Source: Fallopia convolvulus
Taxonomy: Eukaryota; Streptophyta; Magnoliopsida; Caryophyllales; Polygonaceae
Reading direction: 5' to 3'
Length of the DNA: 64,000 bases
NCBI GenBank assembly: GCA_964016875.1
Contig: OZ024737.1
Coordinates: forward strand, 35,403,683-35,467,682
The position numbers and the translations under genes were made by a program. Below are positions 31,964 through 45,064 of this stretch, piece by piece. How positions within the stretch are numbered: position 1 is the first letter of the stretch; the number at the start of each line of letters is the position of its first letter. The notes beneath the pieces are model-generated. The model had not been told where the DNA came from. It searched no databases and saw only the letters and a program-made list of their open reading frames with translations.

Positions 31964-34900
31964 TGTAATATCCGCAATATTCCAAGCATTTATAATATAA
32001 TATTTTCAATTATTTTCTCTAAGTTAAAAAGAAGGATTTTGATATCAAATTAATTCATCTTGTTTTCTTTCGGAAGAGGCTATTAGTAAAAGTCGAAATA
32101 GATGAAAATGTAATAAAATAACTTGAGGGGTATAGTTTAATAAAGTGAGGTAAATCAATAAAAAAAAGAATATTAATAAAAATAATGTCCTTTGGCAATT
32201 TAATTTATTCTAGGAAATAATTTACAAAAGAGCCTAGAAAACTAAATACAAGTTTTGCAAAAATAATGCAAGAGCCGGGACTTGAACCCGAGATCTCTTG
32301 CATCCTACCCTCACACGCCCCACACTCCCATCCACTAGACCAATTGCACTTTCTTACTACAGCACACCCTTCTAATTAACTTAAACTAATTTAACCCTCT
32401 CTTCTACAAAAAAATAGATATCAGACTATGTCTGATGTGAGTTACGTAGATGTGACTCTCCTCCAATGCATGCTTCCTCCACCACCATTGCCTTGCAAGA
32501 CTCACCTTGGTGCATCACCCTTCCATCACCCTCAACTAACACACCCTTGGCCAATGCAAGGACACCTCCTCTTCCTCCATTGGTGCAATCACCATGGCAT
32601 GGATCAAGGTTCAACCAAACTTTGCCTATAAAAGGCCTCCTATTCATCCCTCTTCTCACACCTTCAAGCTCTCTTCTTCCTCCTCTAACAAACACTCTAA
32701 AGGCCTTCAAAAATCAGCCACTCTTCCTAAGTGTTCATCCTTTCAAACACCATAGAAAAACACCACAATTTTCCCTCTTTCCTTCCCCTTGGAGTCGCCG
32801 GACCACCCGCGCCACACCACTGCTGGACCACCGGACCGCCCCTGCTGACGCCGCCGCCTACCGAGCCGCCGGAGCCCCTGGTTGCGCCGCCCCTGCCGCC
32901 GGTCCTCCTCCTCTATTCTTCCTCTCCGGTATTCTGTAAACACAAAATTGAAAGTATAAATCTCAATCCAATTTTTCTACTTATTTAAATTATGTTTATA
33001 TATTTACTAAAGCCTTTTTATGATTTTTGGAAAGTAGATAAATAAAAATTGGAATAAAAATATTATGGGAAAATCTTGTTAGTTATAGACTAGAAACAAA
33101 TTAGAGTTACCATAGTAACTTAAGCTAAAATAGAACAATTAAATAAATTGAATTAATTTATTTGTAGCACGCTCTTTCATAAAATAAATAGACCTTATAA
33201 ATTAAGTGAGACATAAAAAGTTATAATTCACTATTAGCAAACTATACAAAATTATTTAACAAGGTTGCTAGTAGATAAAAGTTATTTGCATGCCAATTAT
33301 ATTATAAATTAGATTTTATTAAGATAAGTATAGCTTACCAAAATTATAAAAATTATATTGTCATATTTGATCATATAAGAATTTTGGAAATTATTATGCA
33401 TGCACTAAACTTTAGAACATATCATGTTCATAAAATGGATCATAATAAATAGATTAGGAAATAAATCCTTACTAAATAAAAATACGGATTTAGCATACCT
33501 TTAAGTGTAGGAAATACTATAAAGTGAGGAACTCTAGAAATATGTACATCTATGACTTTAGTATAACATATAATGTGGATCTAAGTCCTAGTATAAATAA
33601 TTTGATTAGTGGAGAGACCTTATAAAAATATATAGTAGTGTCCAAAGATTTGATGACATAGACTATAGTTGACCTTGATTTTATTATCATGGAAATATAT
33701 TATTTTAAGTGGATTAGTACTAGAAAGACAATGGGAAAAATATTAAATAACCTCTAAGTATAAAGTTTAGTCACAAGACCAAGGTTGTGAATTAAATATG
33801 TTAGGTAGAATATTACAAATATTCTAAGATATTTATAGCATAAGTGATTTGTTTGAAAAGGAAACCTTTTTATATAAGGTAAATATTAGTTTATAAATTA
33901 AAAATATTAAAACAATAGTTTATGATCATAAGGTGAGATATCAATAAGGGAGGAATATATCTTATACAAGACATGAGGATATTAAAGTATTTGATCAAGG
34001 ATATTTTTATAAACATTATAATATAAAAAGGATTCTAGGAATATTATAAATAAAGATAGTGCAACATATAGTAATATTAGTAAGTTACCTAATCAAGCAA
34101 TTAGGAATTTCTATTTTAGGAAACTTCCAAGTAGAGGAACTATGAGTATGATATTTTTATGTAATAAGAATTATGAAAGTAAATACAATTCTTTTAAAAG
34201 AATTAATTTAATAATTATTTTAATAAAGATTTTTCGGAATAATAAGGATATTACCAAAACTAAAATAATAATAAAGGAATATTATTATTTTAGGAAAATG
34301 ACTTCCTAAATTATTATTATAATAATTTAGAAACTTAAACCCTCTTATAAATAGTATAAGAGGTAATTCGAACTCTAAAAAGAAAATCGTGTTTTGAGCT
34401 TTTTCGTAAATTCCATATCATTAGGTCGGAATCCTCGCTCGTAGTAGGAACTCGCCTAATTTTCGTCAAACCTCGTTGCTAAACTCGTTACGCTAAGGCA
34501 AGTGGAATTTCACCTTGTGCCCTTTTATATCCGTCTTTATGATATCTCTCGATGTTGGGAACTTCTTGTATGTTTAATAAAAATGAACTTAGGAAATATC
34601 GATTGTTAGAAATAACGACCATTGTTAGTATAGTAGATATTCTATTCCTTGCTAGGATTATATTTGCTAGTGTGTGTACTCTTGATTGATTGCAATCTCG
34701 TTCAGAGATTTGAATTGAATAAACTAGAAAGGGGTGCGAGTTAGTCGACACCTCTATATAATCTTACTAAGTCGTACGTCCATACGACTTTCGGGATCAT
34801 GATCTCCATCCGCTCCGATTGCAAGGAGGGATTGAGCGCACTCTAGCTAAGTGCAAGGGAATTGATGTTCTCCTTCGGGTGGCTCGGTTTATCCGTGTCC

Positions 34901-35689
34901 CACCACTCTCTCTTGTAAAAGTCATCAACAAGATTGAATATTTTCATCACTAATTAAGATAAGTGCGTATGCACATTAAAGATATCAAAACCGGACCAGT
35001 CTCAAATGATCGTTCCGGCTCTCGGTCCGCCCAAAAGCGCGAGAGGTTTTCACTTGTATGAATTAATAAATGTTCCCAACATCCTATCGAAATCTTAAGG
35101 AAGACTACAATCTAGTAGTACTTCTCTTGCTCATCAAGCTATCCCTTTTGGATATGCTATCGCTATCGTTCATATCTTAGCTCCACATAATCAAGCCCAT
35201 CGTAAACACAACCCTTTTTCCTCTCATTACACCGATAAGTTGAAATTACCAAATTCCCCTCTGGAAGTTCTATTCCCGCTTGCTTAGTCTCCTAGACTAA
35301 TTCTTCTTTCCGCATGTTTGTCTGGCATTCTATCGCCCCTCGCGAATTATGTCAGATTCAGGAAACCATAGCAAGGCGAAGTGAAGGGAAGTGAAGGAAG
35401 TCAAGATTGCTCAAGATGTACTTTTATTTCCATTTTGGTTTTAATAATACTTATCTCCAAGACACGATGGATTTGGTATTTGTTTTCAAGTAGTCTTAAA
35501 GTTAAAGACAATGTAGGATATTTTGTAATGAACTAAGTCTCCTTCGAGAGCATGCTTTCCTTTTTATGTAATATGTTTTATTCCGCATTTAATCGTTCTA
35601 TATCATTCTAAAAGCCTTGGGTGACTTTGGACGGTAAAGTCTGAGGTCACTGGCGGTAATACCCAATGTTGTAAAATAGGGGTGTTACA
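31964..35689 (+). mobile_element. Solo LTR, 3.7 kb, Ty3/gypsy (Tekay/Del-like) type
   Basis: The 3726-bp unit starts TGTAATATCC and ends GGGTGTTACA, inverted ends typical of Del/Tekay chromovirus LTRs. It is flanked by the same five bases, ATCAT, on both sides (31959-31963 and 35690-35694). No gag-pol, primer site or second LTR is inside. The simplest reading is recombination between the two LTRs of a full element that removed the interior. A TATA box (CCTATAAAAGGCC, near 32624-32636) followed by CT-rich leader fits an LTR promoter, and a second TATA-like CTTATAAATAG lies near 34345. Open frames inside, including the Pro/Ala-rich one at 32466-32939, are LTR sequence rather than genes. Confidence 0.88.
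32271..32350 (-). repeat. tRNA-like (SINE head-like) sequence with A and B boxes
   Basis: On the minus strand TGGTCTAGTGG (32332-32342, RNA polymerase III A box) and GGTTCAAGTCCC (32278-32289, B box) are about 43 bp apart, the arrangement of tRNA genes and tRNA-derived SINEs. A full cloverleaf cannot be drawn, so it is not a functional tRNA. It lies inside the solo LTR and is either a nested SINE or part of the LTR. Confidence 0.55.
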
Positions 35690-35694
35690 ATCAT

Positions 35695-36760
35695 ACTCAT
35701 ATACATGATCTTATTATGGCAAAGACACTAAACGGGTTATATACTAAGCTACAATTTTTCACGTTTTACTAACATAAGATAATCTAGAACTCATAAAAGC
35801 AAATAAAAGAGATATAATATCTATAAACAAGCAACCTAAATATGTGAGGTTGGAGTTGAAATTGTTAATGGTTTGAACAATTGATAGAGAATCACTTTCC
35901 ACTTGAATAGAATGTATATGGAGCGATAAACATAGTTGAAGACAAAAAAGATGTTTATGGAGTCATCAAACTCAACCAATCATTTCACCAACAAGCGGCG
36001 CATAACAAGCCTTTGTTATTTTAGTTTTAATAAAGACTTTATTGAAAAAGATGAATTTTATAGAATTTTTTTGTGTCATAAGTTATTTTAATTAATTTCT
36101 TTTAAAATCAACATCATATTTAATGTGAAGATGAAGATCTTTTAATTTCATAAAATATATTTTATTAAAAAGAATATTTAAGATTTTATTTTATTCAATA
36201 AGATTTAAATTAAAAATCTGATATATTTATTTTGAGAGTTTATATGATACCATTAACTTTCTTAGTATGAAAATAAATCTTAAATGATGTATATGAAAAT
36301 AAATTCTAAATTATTTTAATTTTTTTTAAAAAACGAATGAGTTTATAGATAAAATATATATTTTTATCTTATAAATGTTACCACTTACTAGCAAATTTAT
36401 TATTCTAATTTAATATATATTTTGGTTCAAATTTCTCTTGTATAACATAAAATATTACGAAAACGAAGGGAAGTGTAGCCCCTCCCACTACGCTCCATGC
36501 TTGTTGGTACAACCGTCACCCTTTATAATAAGGGTCTTAAACTAAATATTTAGGCCCAAGTTTATCCATATATCTATAAGCAAGTCCGAGTTCATTCAAC
36601 TGTATTTTCTTTTGTAAGCGGGCCGGGCCGATTACAAGCGTGTTCTTTTTTTTTTTATTTGTCCAGCGGGCCTGTCTATAAACATGCCCAAGTTCATTCA
36701 TTTATTTGTTTTAGGAAAGTTCATTCATCTGAAAATAGGACGGAACGACGACTCGGAGAA
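35695..36760. other. Intergenic; GGCCCA elements close to the THO1 gene
   Basis: AT-rich. Near the gene, 'TTAGGCCCAAG' (about 36550), 'GCGGGCCGGGCCG' (36619-36631) and 'GCGGGCCTG' include site-II-like GGCCCA motifs often found before housekeeping genes. Confidence 0.45.
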
Positions 36761-37044
36761 AGAATCCTTCACCGCCGGCCTATCTTCTGTGTCTCGTCAA
36801 AGTCTGTTGAACATTTCTTTCTCAATTGAAATTCGTCTCCAAAATTGATCGGTTTGAACATATTTTCTCTGCCCCCGCGCTCCCAACCTGCCTCCGCCAC
36901 TGGCCGCAGTTGGAATCTCTGTCCTTCCCCTCTCTCTGATTCATTCACTTTCGCTTTCCTTATCCTCGTAGAATAGGGTTTTAGCCTTTCAGATAGCTAT
37001 TCGGTGTTTTTTTTTGCAAAAACAAGCGGGTCGAACCTCCAAAA

Positions 37045-40000
37045 ATGGTGAGCTGTCTTTTTCATTTGATTCAATGCTTCGGATTTTTGTAGCATTATGC
37101 TTAATTGTACAATTTTTGCCCGTACTGTGCGTGTGGCTTCTTAGGAGGTTTTTAGGAGAGCGTTGTCTCACCAAGGTTCGCCGGATGAGTTTGCTCTTCA
37201 GGCTGTTCAGGAGGCTATCAAACCTCAGGTATTGTCCTTGATCATTAATATTTTTTTTAAGCATATGTGGTTGTTCTATTCGTGTTCTTGCTGCTTCTGT
37301 CAAAAAATTCACTTTATGTAGCTGTAAAGTCTATGGATCGAAAATAGCGTGTTTAGTTAGTGAATACCCTTAATATGGATAAATTGATGCTTGCTTATTA
37401 ATAATATGAACAAAATGAAGTTATGGAGAATTAAACCTTGATGAATTGCATAGAGAGCTGAGTAATCAACTATCTGATGTATTTTCATGTTATATAACCC
37501 AAATTATTTTAAATTTACCATATTTAACCAAAAATACCAAACACACACTAGTAATAAACCAGACCAAAGGAGGGGCACGAGCCCCCTCATGCCCCTCCCT
37601 AGGTCCGTCCATGGTTGGAACTACAATGGGTCAATGCTGCTGTTGTTGTAATATTAGGTTGGAGGAAGGTGTTTGTTGGTTAAAAGCTTCAACTAGCGTG
37701 CAAAAGTTCATGAAATGACAAAAAATGAAAAATGAAGTTGATGTGACATTCAATTTGCTAATTGGCATTGGTCCAGGACATTTAACAACACATGCCCGTT
37801 TATTGTTAACCTTGATGTCTTGATTTCTTCTATTGGTTGTAAACTGTTTGAAGTTAAGGTAGTGTTTTGGAAGGTTAGGATTTTTTTTTGAATGATTTGT
37901 CGGGTTTTTTCCCTTCGACAGAGGCAGACAAAGTTAGTCCAAGATGAGAATCAGCTGCTGGAGAATATATTGCGAGCACTACTTCAGGAGTTGGTGGTAG
38001 GTATATCTTATACAAGGTTAATGGATTTGATTTGGTTTATAGCTCCTAAATAAATATCTGTGGTGGAATAAATATTGTGGTGACTAATGAGGAAACTACT
38101 TGGCTATAAATAGTGAAATAAGGATGCATCACTTCCATTTGTTGCATGTTAGAAAAGGCTGACAATTTAAAAGTTCTGTTTGGCTTTTGGATTTCCTGTT
38201 GTATAGCAGCTCTTTTCCAAATTTTCACGCTTGGAGTTATGTCTTGATGCAGTCATGTGCTATGAAATCTGGGGAACCAATTATGCAATATGGTCAATCC
38301 ATTGCTGATGGAGAAACTACACAGGGTCAAATCTCCCGGCTACTTGGTGTGTATAAATTAATTATAATCAAAGTCATAATAGATTCCAACTCAGCAGATT
38401 CTACTATCATGTTTCCTCTAGCTTTCATTCATCAATGTTGTTTATAAAGAATCTGATCTCTTTTCATTCTTTTTCCCTTAATCTGTATTCTACTAATTTG
38501 CTTTTTCTGCATTTGGAAACAGATATAGTGCTGTATCTTTGTGATAAAGATCACATTGAGGGTGGTATGATTTTTCAGCTGCTGGAAGATTTGACTGAAA
38601 TGTCTACTATGGGAAATTGCAAAGATATTTTTGGTTATATAGAAAGTAAACAGGACACACTAGGGAAGGTGAGTACTTCCTTATTTGAACTAGTAACTTT
38701 ATGGGCTTTTCTGGTGCTTCTTGTCTTATTTAAACCTTACAGTAGTTATTCAATGCTTGGGTTTTTCCAGCAAGAGCTGTTTTCACGTGGGAAGCTTGTG
38801 ATGTTGAGGACATGCAATCAGCTTCTACGTCGTTTATCAAAGGTAACATAACCATTATTTCATATATATTATTAAAAAATGGGTGTTGATCTTTTTGTTG
38901 TACCTTGCTTATATTGTGTAGTGTGCATAGTACTTTTATACTTCAAAGCTGCTATATCTTCACTTGGTATTGGCTGAAATTACTTCATCCTTGTGTGGAT
39001 GGTGTTTCCTGTTGATTATCACTAGTCAAGAAGGGCAATTTGATTGCTCTCCTATTTCATGGTTAGGAAGTATTGGTGAATGGTTTACAATGTTGTTATT
39101 TTCACTAGTACATGCTTTTCCATCTGTATATGCATTTAAAGTCAATTTTCTTTGCTTGTCTGCTACACTGAAATCCTATATTACATAAACTAAATAACTC
39201 ATATATATTTTAGTAACTTGAGATGTAGTGCATCTTGCAATGATTGGTAAGCGTACTTGACAATAGTTGCGAATTCCATTCAATTTGATTTTGTAGGCAA
39301 GTGATGTAGTGCTTTGTGGACGGATTCTTATGTTCCTAGCACATTTCTTCCCCCTCTCTGAGCGTTCAGGTTTGTTCTTTTCTTCTCTGTCTCCATGTTG
39401 GTTTTCCTACCCCATTGTCAGATTAATAGATCCTGTTGTATACAGCTCTGAATATTAAGGGAGTTTTCAACACATCGAATGAAACAAAATATGAGAAAGA
39501 TTCCACAGATGGTACATTCATTCTTTAACTCCTCCCATTGTACTTTTTTTTTATATACTTTCTCCCTCCTTCTCTTCATAGATGCCTCTCACTGATATGC
39601 ATGGTTTGTTTTCTTCCCTTTTTCATCCAGGAATTTCAATTGATTTCAACTTTTACAAGACCATCTGGAGTTTACAGGTAAATAGTGTATCTTCTGTTTT
39701 AGATTTTATTATTCATTGAACTCCTTGAGGTGAACAATGCCAGGTTGAAATTTTACATTTGAATCTTCTTTTAGTTTATATCCTCTCACTGATATAAGCT
39801 TTGCTACAGTATTTTACTGATGAGACCCTTAACTCCGTGATTTTAGGTAGACTTGAATGAGCATGTTTTTGAAAGTTGAAAGCACTATATGGCATCTCTC
39901 ATATTGATCAAAAGCACTATCTGGCATCTCTCATATTGATCAATCTTGCAGCTCTAAGCTAGTACACATCTCAAGACTATTGTTCTCTATAGTTGGCATA

Positions 40001-43000
40001 GGAATGATGGATTTAGAAGTTGAAATATATCCTTTTGTCGTGCTATCATGAGTCAATTTAGAGATTGCATGTACCGCTTAAGACGGTTATGTACTCAGTT
40101 TATCTGGTTGGAATTGCAGGAATACTTTTGTAATCCTCCTTCTGTGGCTGGTACTTCTTCCAAGTGGCACAAATTCACATCAAGCTTTACAGTACGTATT
40201 TATATTGTCAGTTGCTATTATTCCTCCATTCTCATGACAAAACTATGCTATTCATATTTTCCCCCTTCTCTCACCTCTAAAGTTGTGCATTTCTTAGGTT
40301 GTTATGAATACATTTGAAGCTCAGCCTTTGACCGATGAAGAGGGAAATGCTAGCCACATTGAGGAAGAAGCTACAGCTTTTAATATAAAATATCTTACAA
40401 GCAGCAATTTAATGGGTTTAGAGGTAATGATCACTGTTCAAATGGCATTGAAAGTTTAATGTTTTAATCTATTTATCTAGGGTTGATATTTGAACATTCT
40501 GGTTACTGCAGTTGAAGGACCCTAGTTTTCGTCGCCATGTACTTCTACAATGCCTAATATTGTTTGACTATTTAAAGGTAAGAATATCAGTTACTAAATT
40601 GAGCTCATGATGCGTACTCGTGATCATCAGTGCTGATAATACCTGAATTTGGATAAATCAAGTATCTGAACCCTATCCTAAGATCCTGACATGAACTGAT
40701 ACCTGATCAGCTGATCTAGTTGGATGTCTAAACATTCTGTTCAGATTGGTCTGTTTATTACAATCAACATCCAAAAAGTATAGCAAAAGGAAACACGAAA
40801 AGTCCACAAATAAACCTAAAACAAACATATTTTTATTAACCTGTATTGTAAATGTGTGATACAAACAAGAGATTAAAATTAATGCATAAAGCATCATATA
40901 AATAGCATGTAAACCTGTTATTAACAATGATAGTAGAAGTGATTAGATGTGCTCATTTTGATGTTTTATGTTGAACAGTGTAGTAAAATTAGAGAATAAC
41001 CCCTACAAATTATACTTTCAAGTTTCAACAAATTGACCACAAGAGCAGGGACTGGGACTCAGGATGTACGTATCCATACCCCAAGCATGCCAAGAGGGTT
41101 TCTGAAAATTGATAGTATTGAAATACGAGAAAAATATTATAAATTAGCAAGCAAAAGTATTATGGGTTAGTTTGATATTTCTACAATTTTGGAACAACCT
41201 ATTTGGGCCTATAAGTAATATGCAAAATGCATGCTATATGGAAAAAATTTAAAGTAGAAGGGCCCACGATTTTGGAATAACCTTGGCCACAACATGGAAA
41301 ATTCATTATGATAGGGGCACATGCCCCAAACTTTTTTTTTGTACAAGCGTCATAGGGGCTCATCAGAATCCAACCCATTGGACTGGCATTTTTTTCTCAA
41401 AAACTTATTTTTGCTAGGCAAATATGTGATGTTGGTGTCAAAATTGCTTCCATTGCACTACATTTTTTAGGTTCGCACTTGTTTTTTTTTGAGAACTAAT
41501 CTTGTGTTTTAAGAACTAGAAATTTTTATTTTTAGCTTTGAACTACATTTTGCTATATGTGATGTTTAGTCTATTTTCTCTTACCTGGATTTTATTCTTT
41601 CTTTTTTCTTTTTTATTACATTTTCATTACTTTTGTTAACATAACGTACTTCTTATCTGCTGGCAGGCTCCAGGAAAGAGTGATAAAGATGTACCATCTG
41701 AAGCAATGGTTAGTGCCTACATTATGTATTTACAGATGCTGACATAGTGACATCTATGGAAAAAAATTTGCTGAATGGTGCTTAAAAGAATGTTAAGAAA
41801 AAATGTGTTGTGGGCTGTGGCTATAAAGTACCTTTCTGTCTGAACTATATTTGTTGTATCGTAGAAAGAAGAGATAAAGTCTTGTGAGAACCGTGTGAAG
41901 AAGCTTCTAGAAGCTACTCCTCCGAAAGGAAAAGAGTTCCTTTCGAATGTTGAGCATATTTTAGAACGTGAAAAGAATTGGGTGAGTTTTTCTTCTGACA
42001 TTTTATTGGATTTTTATGCATACGAATGTTTGTTCTACTGAAGAAGATGCAAAGGCAGGATGTTAAAGACTTGAAGATCCTAGATATACAATGGAGATAT
42101 GCTATGAAGAGGACATATTAACCAAAAATATTCCTAGAAAAGAAGAGAGATTATGATTATTTTAGCCATGAAGAAGTTTATTGGTCTCGACTCCTAGAAA
42201 ACTTAACAAACACAATATCATAAAGAAGTTTATGTTTTCTTTCTTTCCACATGGTTCTAATGGTTTGCGAGAAGATTTGTGTACCACTTCTTTCTTGGGA
42301 TTACAAATCCTGGCACAGGTTTTGAGTTAATCCACAAACTTTCTAGTGCAAACAACTTGATACCGAGGAAGAACTGAAGTTACAAATGTTGTGAAGCTGT
42401 AAAGACTGCAGAACAGGAGTAAATGAATAATCATTTCTGCTTCCTGTTGGCATGAATAAAGGTTTTAACACTTCTATTGGTAATGAAGGAACTTAGTAAA
42501 GGATCTGCTTAAAAGCAATTTGAACACTCCCAAAACACAGAAGATTTTAGACTAAAAAAGTACCATGCGAATAATTAGTTGGAGAAGAATGTTAATGCTA
42601 GAGTTTAGAGTGAGAAATTCCGATTCTCTGACAGATATGATGTATTAGGATTTTCTGACATCATTTTTTTTCTTCTATAATTTAATTCAGTGTACATAAT
42701 ATTGATATTTGTTTTAAATGTTTTAGGTCTGGTGGAAGCGTGATGGTTGTCCTCCATTTGAAAAACCTGTAGAGAAAAAAGCAGCGCAAGATGTGAAGAA
42801 ACGGTACAATATTATTCTGCTCTATTCCGTATCACACTTTTTTATACTTGTTGCTAGTATAGTTATGCTCAAGTTGAAGAAGAAATAAATCACAACATTT
42901 CTCTTTATTCCCTTTTCTGATTAGCTAGTTTGTGTATATTTTTCATCAACTCTTTCTTTTTCTTCTGTCTTCACTATGTCTTATCTGCTAAACTGAAATT

Positions 43001-45064
43001 TGTCATGTGTTACTCAAATGATATTTTGTCTTTTTGTGCTAATGACATAGCAATATCAATTTCTGAACCCTTGACATTTTCTCTAGCTTAGGTGATCCTT
43101 GGATTACTGTCGAAAAATAACAAGAGATTGATTTACACATTTTTCGTTCTAGTCATGCACTGTTTTTCTATACCTATATTGTATTATTCATATCCCGCAT
43201 GCACTCTCCTGCATTTTGTTTAGGTGTAGAAAATGTTTTTTTATTCAAAATTAACTCCTATTACATATATAGTCCAAAGTTAGTTACCAATTTGATGGCA
43301 TAGCTATTGGCCACCTTGGTTGAAAGATAATATGTACAGGCAAGTTTAGTGTAGTTGGAAAGTCCAGTAATGCCTCTCAATCATGTAATCTCAATCTTTC
43401 TATTTTCTATGTTTTTGGAACACGTTATTCGGATGTAGAACTTGATTTAAATACAATAATCTATTGTTTGATATAATGTTGTTATATGTTATTCATGATG
43501 AATATTGATCTGCAGTTTATGTACTTTTATGCAGTCGGCCTCGTTGGAGACTGGGAAACAGAGAACTCTCTCAGCTATGGAAGTGGGCTGACCAAAATCC
43601 TGTGTGTTGGAAGCCTCAGTTCATTGATTTTCTTAAATGAATTTACTTGGTTGAATATGCTGCATATTTACCAGTACCTGCAACCTATTCTGTATCTTTC
43701 ACTATGTATTTACTCTTTAAATTCCTTACAGGATGCTCTTACTGATCCTAACCGTGTTCAGACTCCTGCTATCGTAGATTATTGGAAGCCGTTAAGTGAA
43801 GATGTGAGAACCTCTACCTATATATATAAATGCAAGTTACAGATCAAATTTGTAAATTATGCCTTGTATATATCCATGAGCTATGATGAAAGCTCCAATT
43901 GTAAAGTATATCTCAAAACACTCATGAGTCATGGTAGAAGATGATAAATTAATGTTGTCACAGATGGACGAGAGTGCTGGTATTGAAGCTGAGTACCACC
44001 ACAAAAACAAGAAGGTAGCTTATATACCTCTAATATGCTTCTACTTTTGTTTCATCTTTTCGATGAGCATTTGTATTCCTGCTATTTCTTATTTCATTGC
44101 ATTCAGCTTGTTTCTGTTTCTAATTGACGGGCTTTATGCTTCGGAAATGACTTTTAGCTTGTTTTCACGAAACTCACAGGTTTACTGTTGGAAAGGTCTT
44201 CGGTTCTCTGCCCGTCAGGACTTGGAAGGCTTTTCAAAAGTATGTTATGTTAAACAAATTATATTTGCAGTAAATGAAAGCACAGTTTGATGCTTGGATA
44301 GTCCACTGAAATTGTTTATTCATGCAGTTCACTGAATATGGTGTTGAAGGGGTTGTGCCTCTAGATCTATTGCCACCTGAAGTGAGAAGCAAATATGAAG
44401 CGAAATCAGGTGACCGGTCTAAACGTGCTAAGAAGGACGATACAAAGGGCACTGCACCTCCATCTGATGATAATCAGGTAATTTCCTGTGATTATCGCAA
44501 ATACAAAGATGTGGAATTGTTGGTTAAATACCTAAAATTGCTCAACTTCAGGGGACATGAAATTGTTCTTATGATTGTGCAGTCAAAGTTATGGTAATTT
44601 TGTATGGATAATCTTGACTCTGGGTGATGCTAAAATGTCCTTTTCTTGGGTAGAAATGAAAATAGACGTGTTTTAATCAAATCCAGGTTTGAGTTGGACG
44701 TGGACCACATTTGTTTTTATGTTTATCCTTTGCAATCCAAAGATGTGGAATTGTTGGTTAAATATCTAACTCGTGTCACTCCTTGCTTAACAAGAATTTG
44801 GCACCATCAAATGAGGTTGAGAATGAAGAAGGGCGAACCGATCTTGAATCCGTAACAACAGCAATGGACATGGAAACCGTGGCTGCAGCTGGCAACAATT
44901 CACATGAGGGGACTCCAACTCCAGAGGATCCTCAGAAACAGAGCCCCGACACAACCGATGCAGGCCCAGAAGAACCGGGCCAGCTGGAAGCCGATGCAGA
45001 AGCAGAGCCCAGGGCCATAGATGGAGAGACAGATGCTGAGGTTGATCTTGAAGCTGTAGTCTGA
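37045..45064 (+). CDS. THO1: THO complex subunit 1 (HPR1 orthologue)
   Basis: Twenty-one exons give 609 residues: 37045-37047, 37145-37228, 37922-37996, 38253-38346, 38523-38668, 38771-38842, 39297-39369, 39446-39511, 39631-39677, 40120-40191, 40298-40423, 40512-40577, 41667-41708, 41865-41981, 42727-42803, 43535-43601, 43732-43803, 43964-44014, 44180-44239, 44328-44477, 44795-45064. All junctions keep phase. The product matches plant THO1/HPR1 throughout ('FALQAVQEAIKPQ', 'EGGMIFQLLEDLTEMSTM', 'LVMLRTCNQLLRRLSK', 'LAHFFPLSERS', 'NWVWWKRDGCPPFE', 'ELSQLWKWADQNP', 'VYCWKGLRF'), ending in an acidic tail. The length is close to Arabidopsis HPR1, about 600 residues. HPR1 is a core subunit of the nuclear THO/TREX complex, which couples transcription to mRNA export and is needed for some small-RNA and immune functions in plants. 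The start codon stands alone in exon 1, immediately followed by an intron. Confidence 0.95.
37560..37615. repeat. Transposon-derived GC-rich piece in THO1 intron 2
   Basis: 'AGGAGGGGCACGAGCCCCCT...GGTCCGTCCATGG' has the look of a dispersed plant repeat seen in many introns. A related GGGGCACATGCCCC piece lies in intron 12 (41306-41319). Confidence 0.35.
39880..39942. repeat. 31-bp tandem duplication in THO1 intron 9
   Basis: 'AAGCACTATATGGCATCTC...TTGATCA' is repeated directly with one substitution (TATATGG to TATCTGG). Confidence 0.9.
44506..44772. repeat. Direct repeat pair inside THO1 intron 20
   Basis: About 30 bp starting AAAGATGTGGAATTGTTGG occurs at 44505-44536 and again at 44739-44770 with one or two differences, 234 bp apart. 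The second copy lies 25 bp before the acceptor of the last exon. Confidence 0.85.

Noticed and set aside
32271..32350. Functional tRNA gene
   Set aside because: A and B boxes are present, but no acceptor stem or full cloverleaf can be formed.
32466..32939. Pro/Ala/Ser-rich 157-codon frame as a gene
   Set aside because: It lies inside the solo LTR just upstream and downstream of its TATA box, and the minus strand is open too. This is composition bias, not coding.
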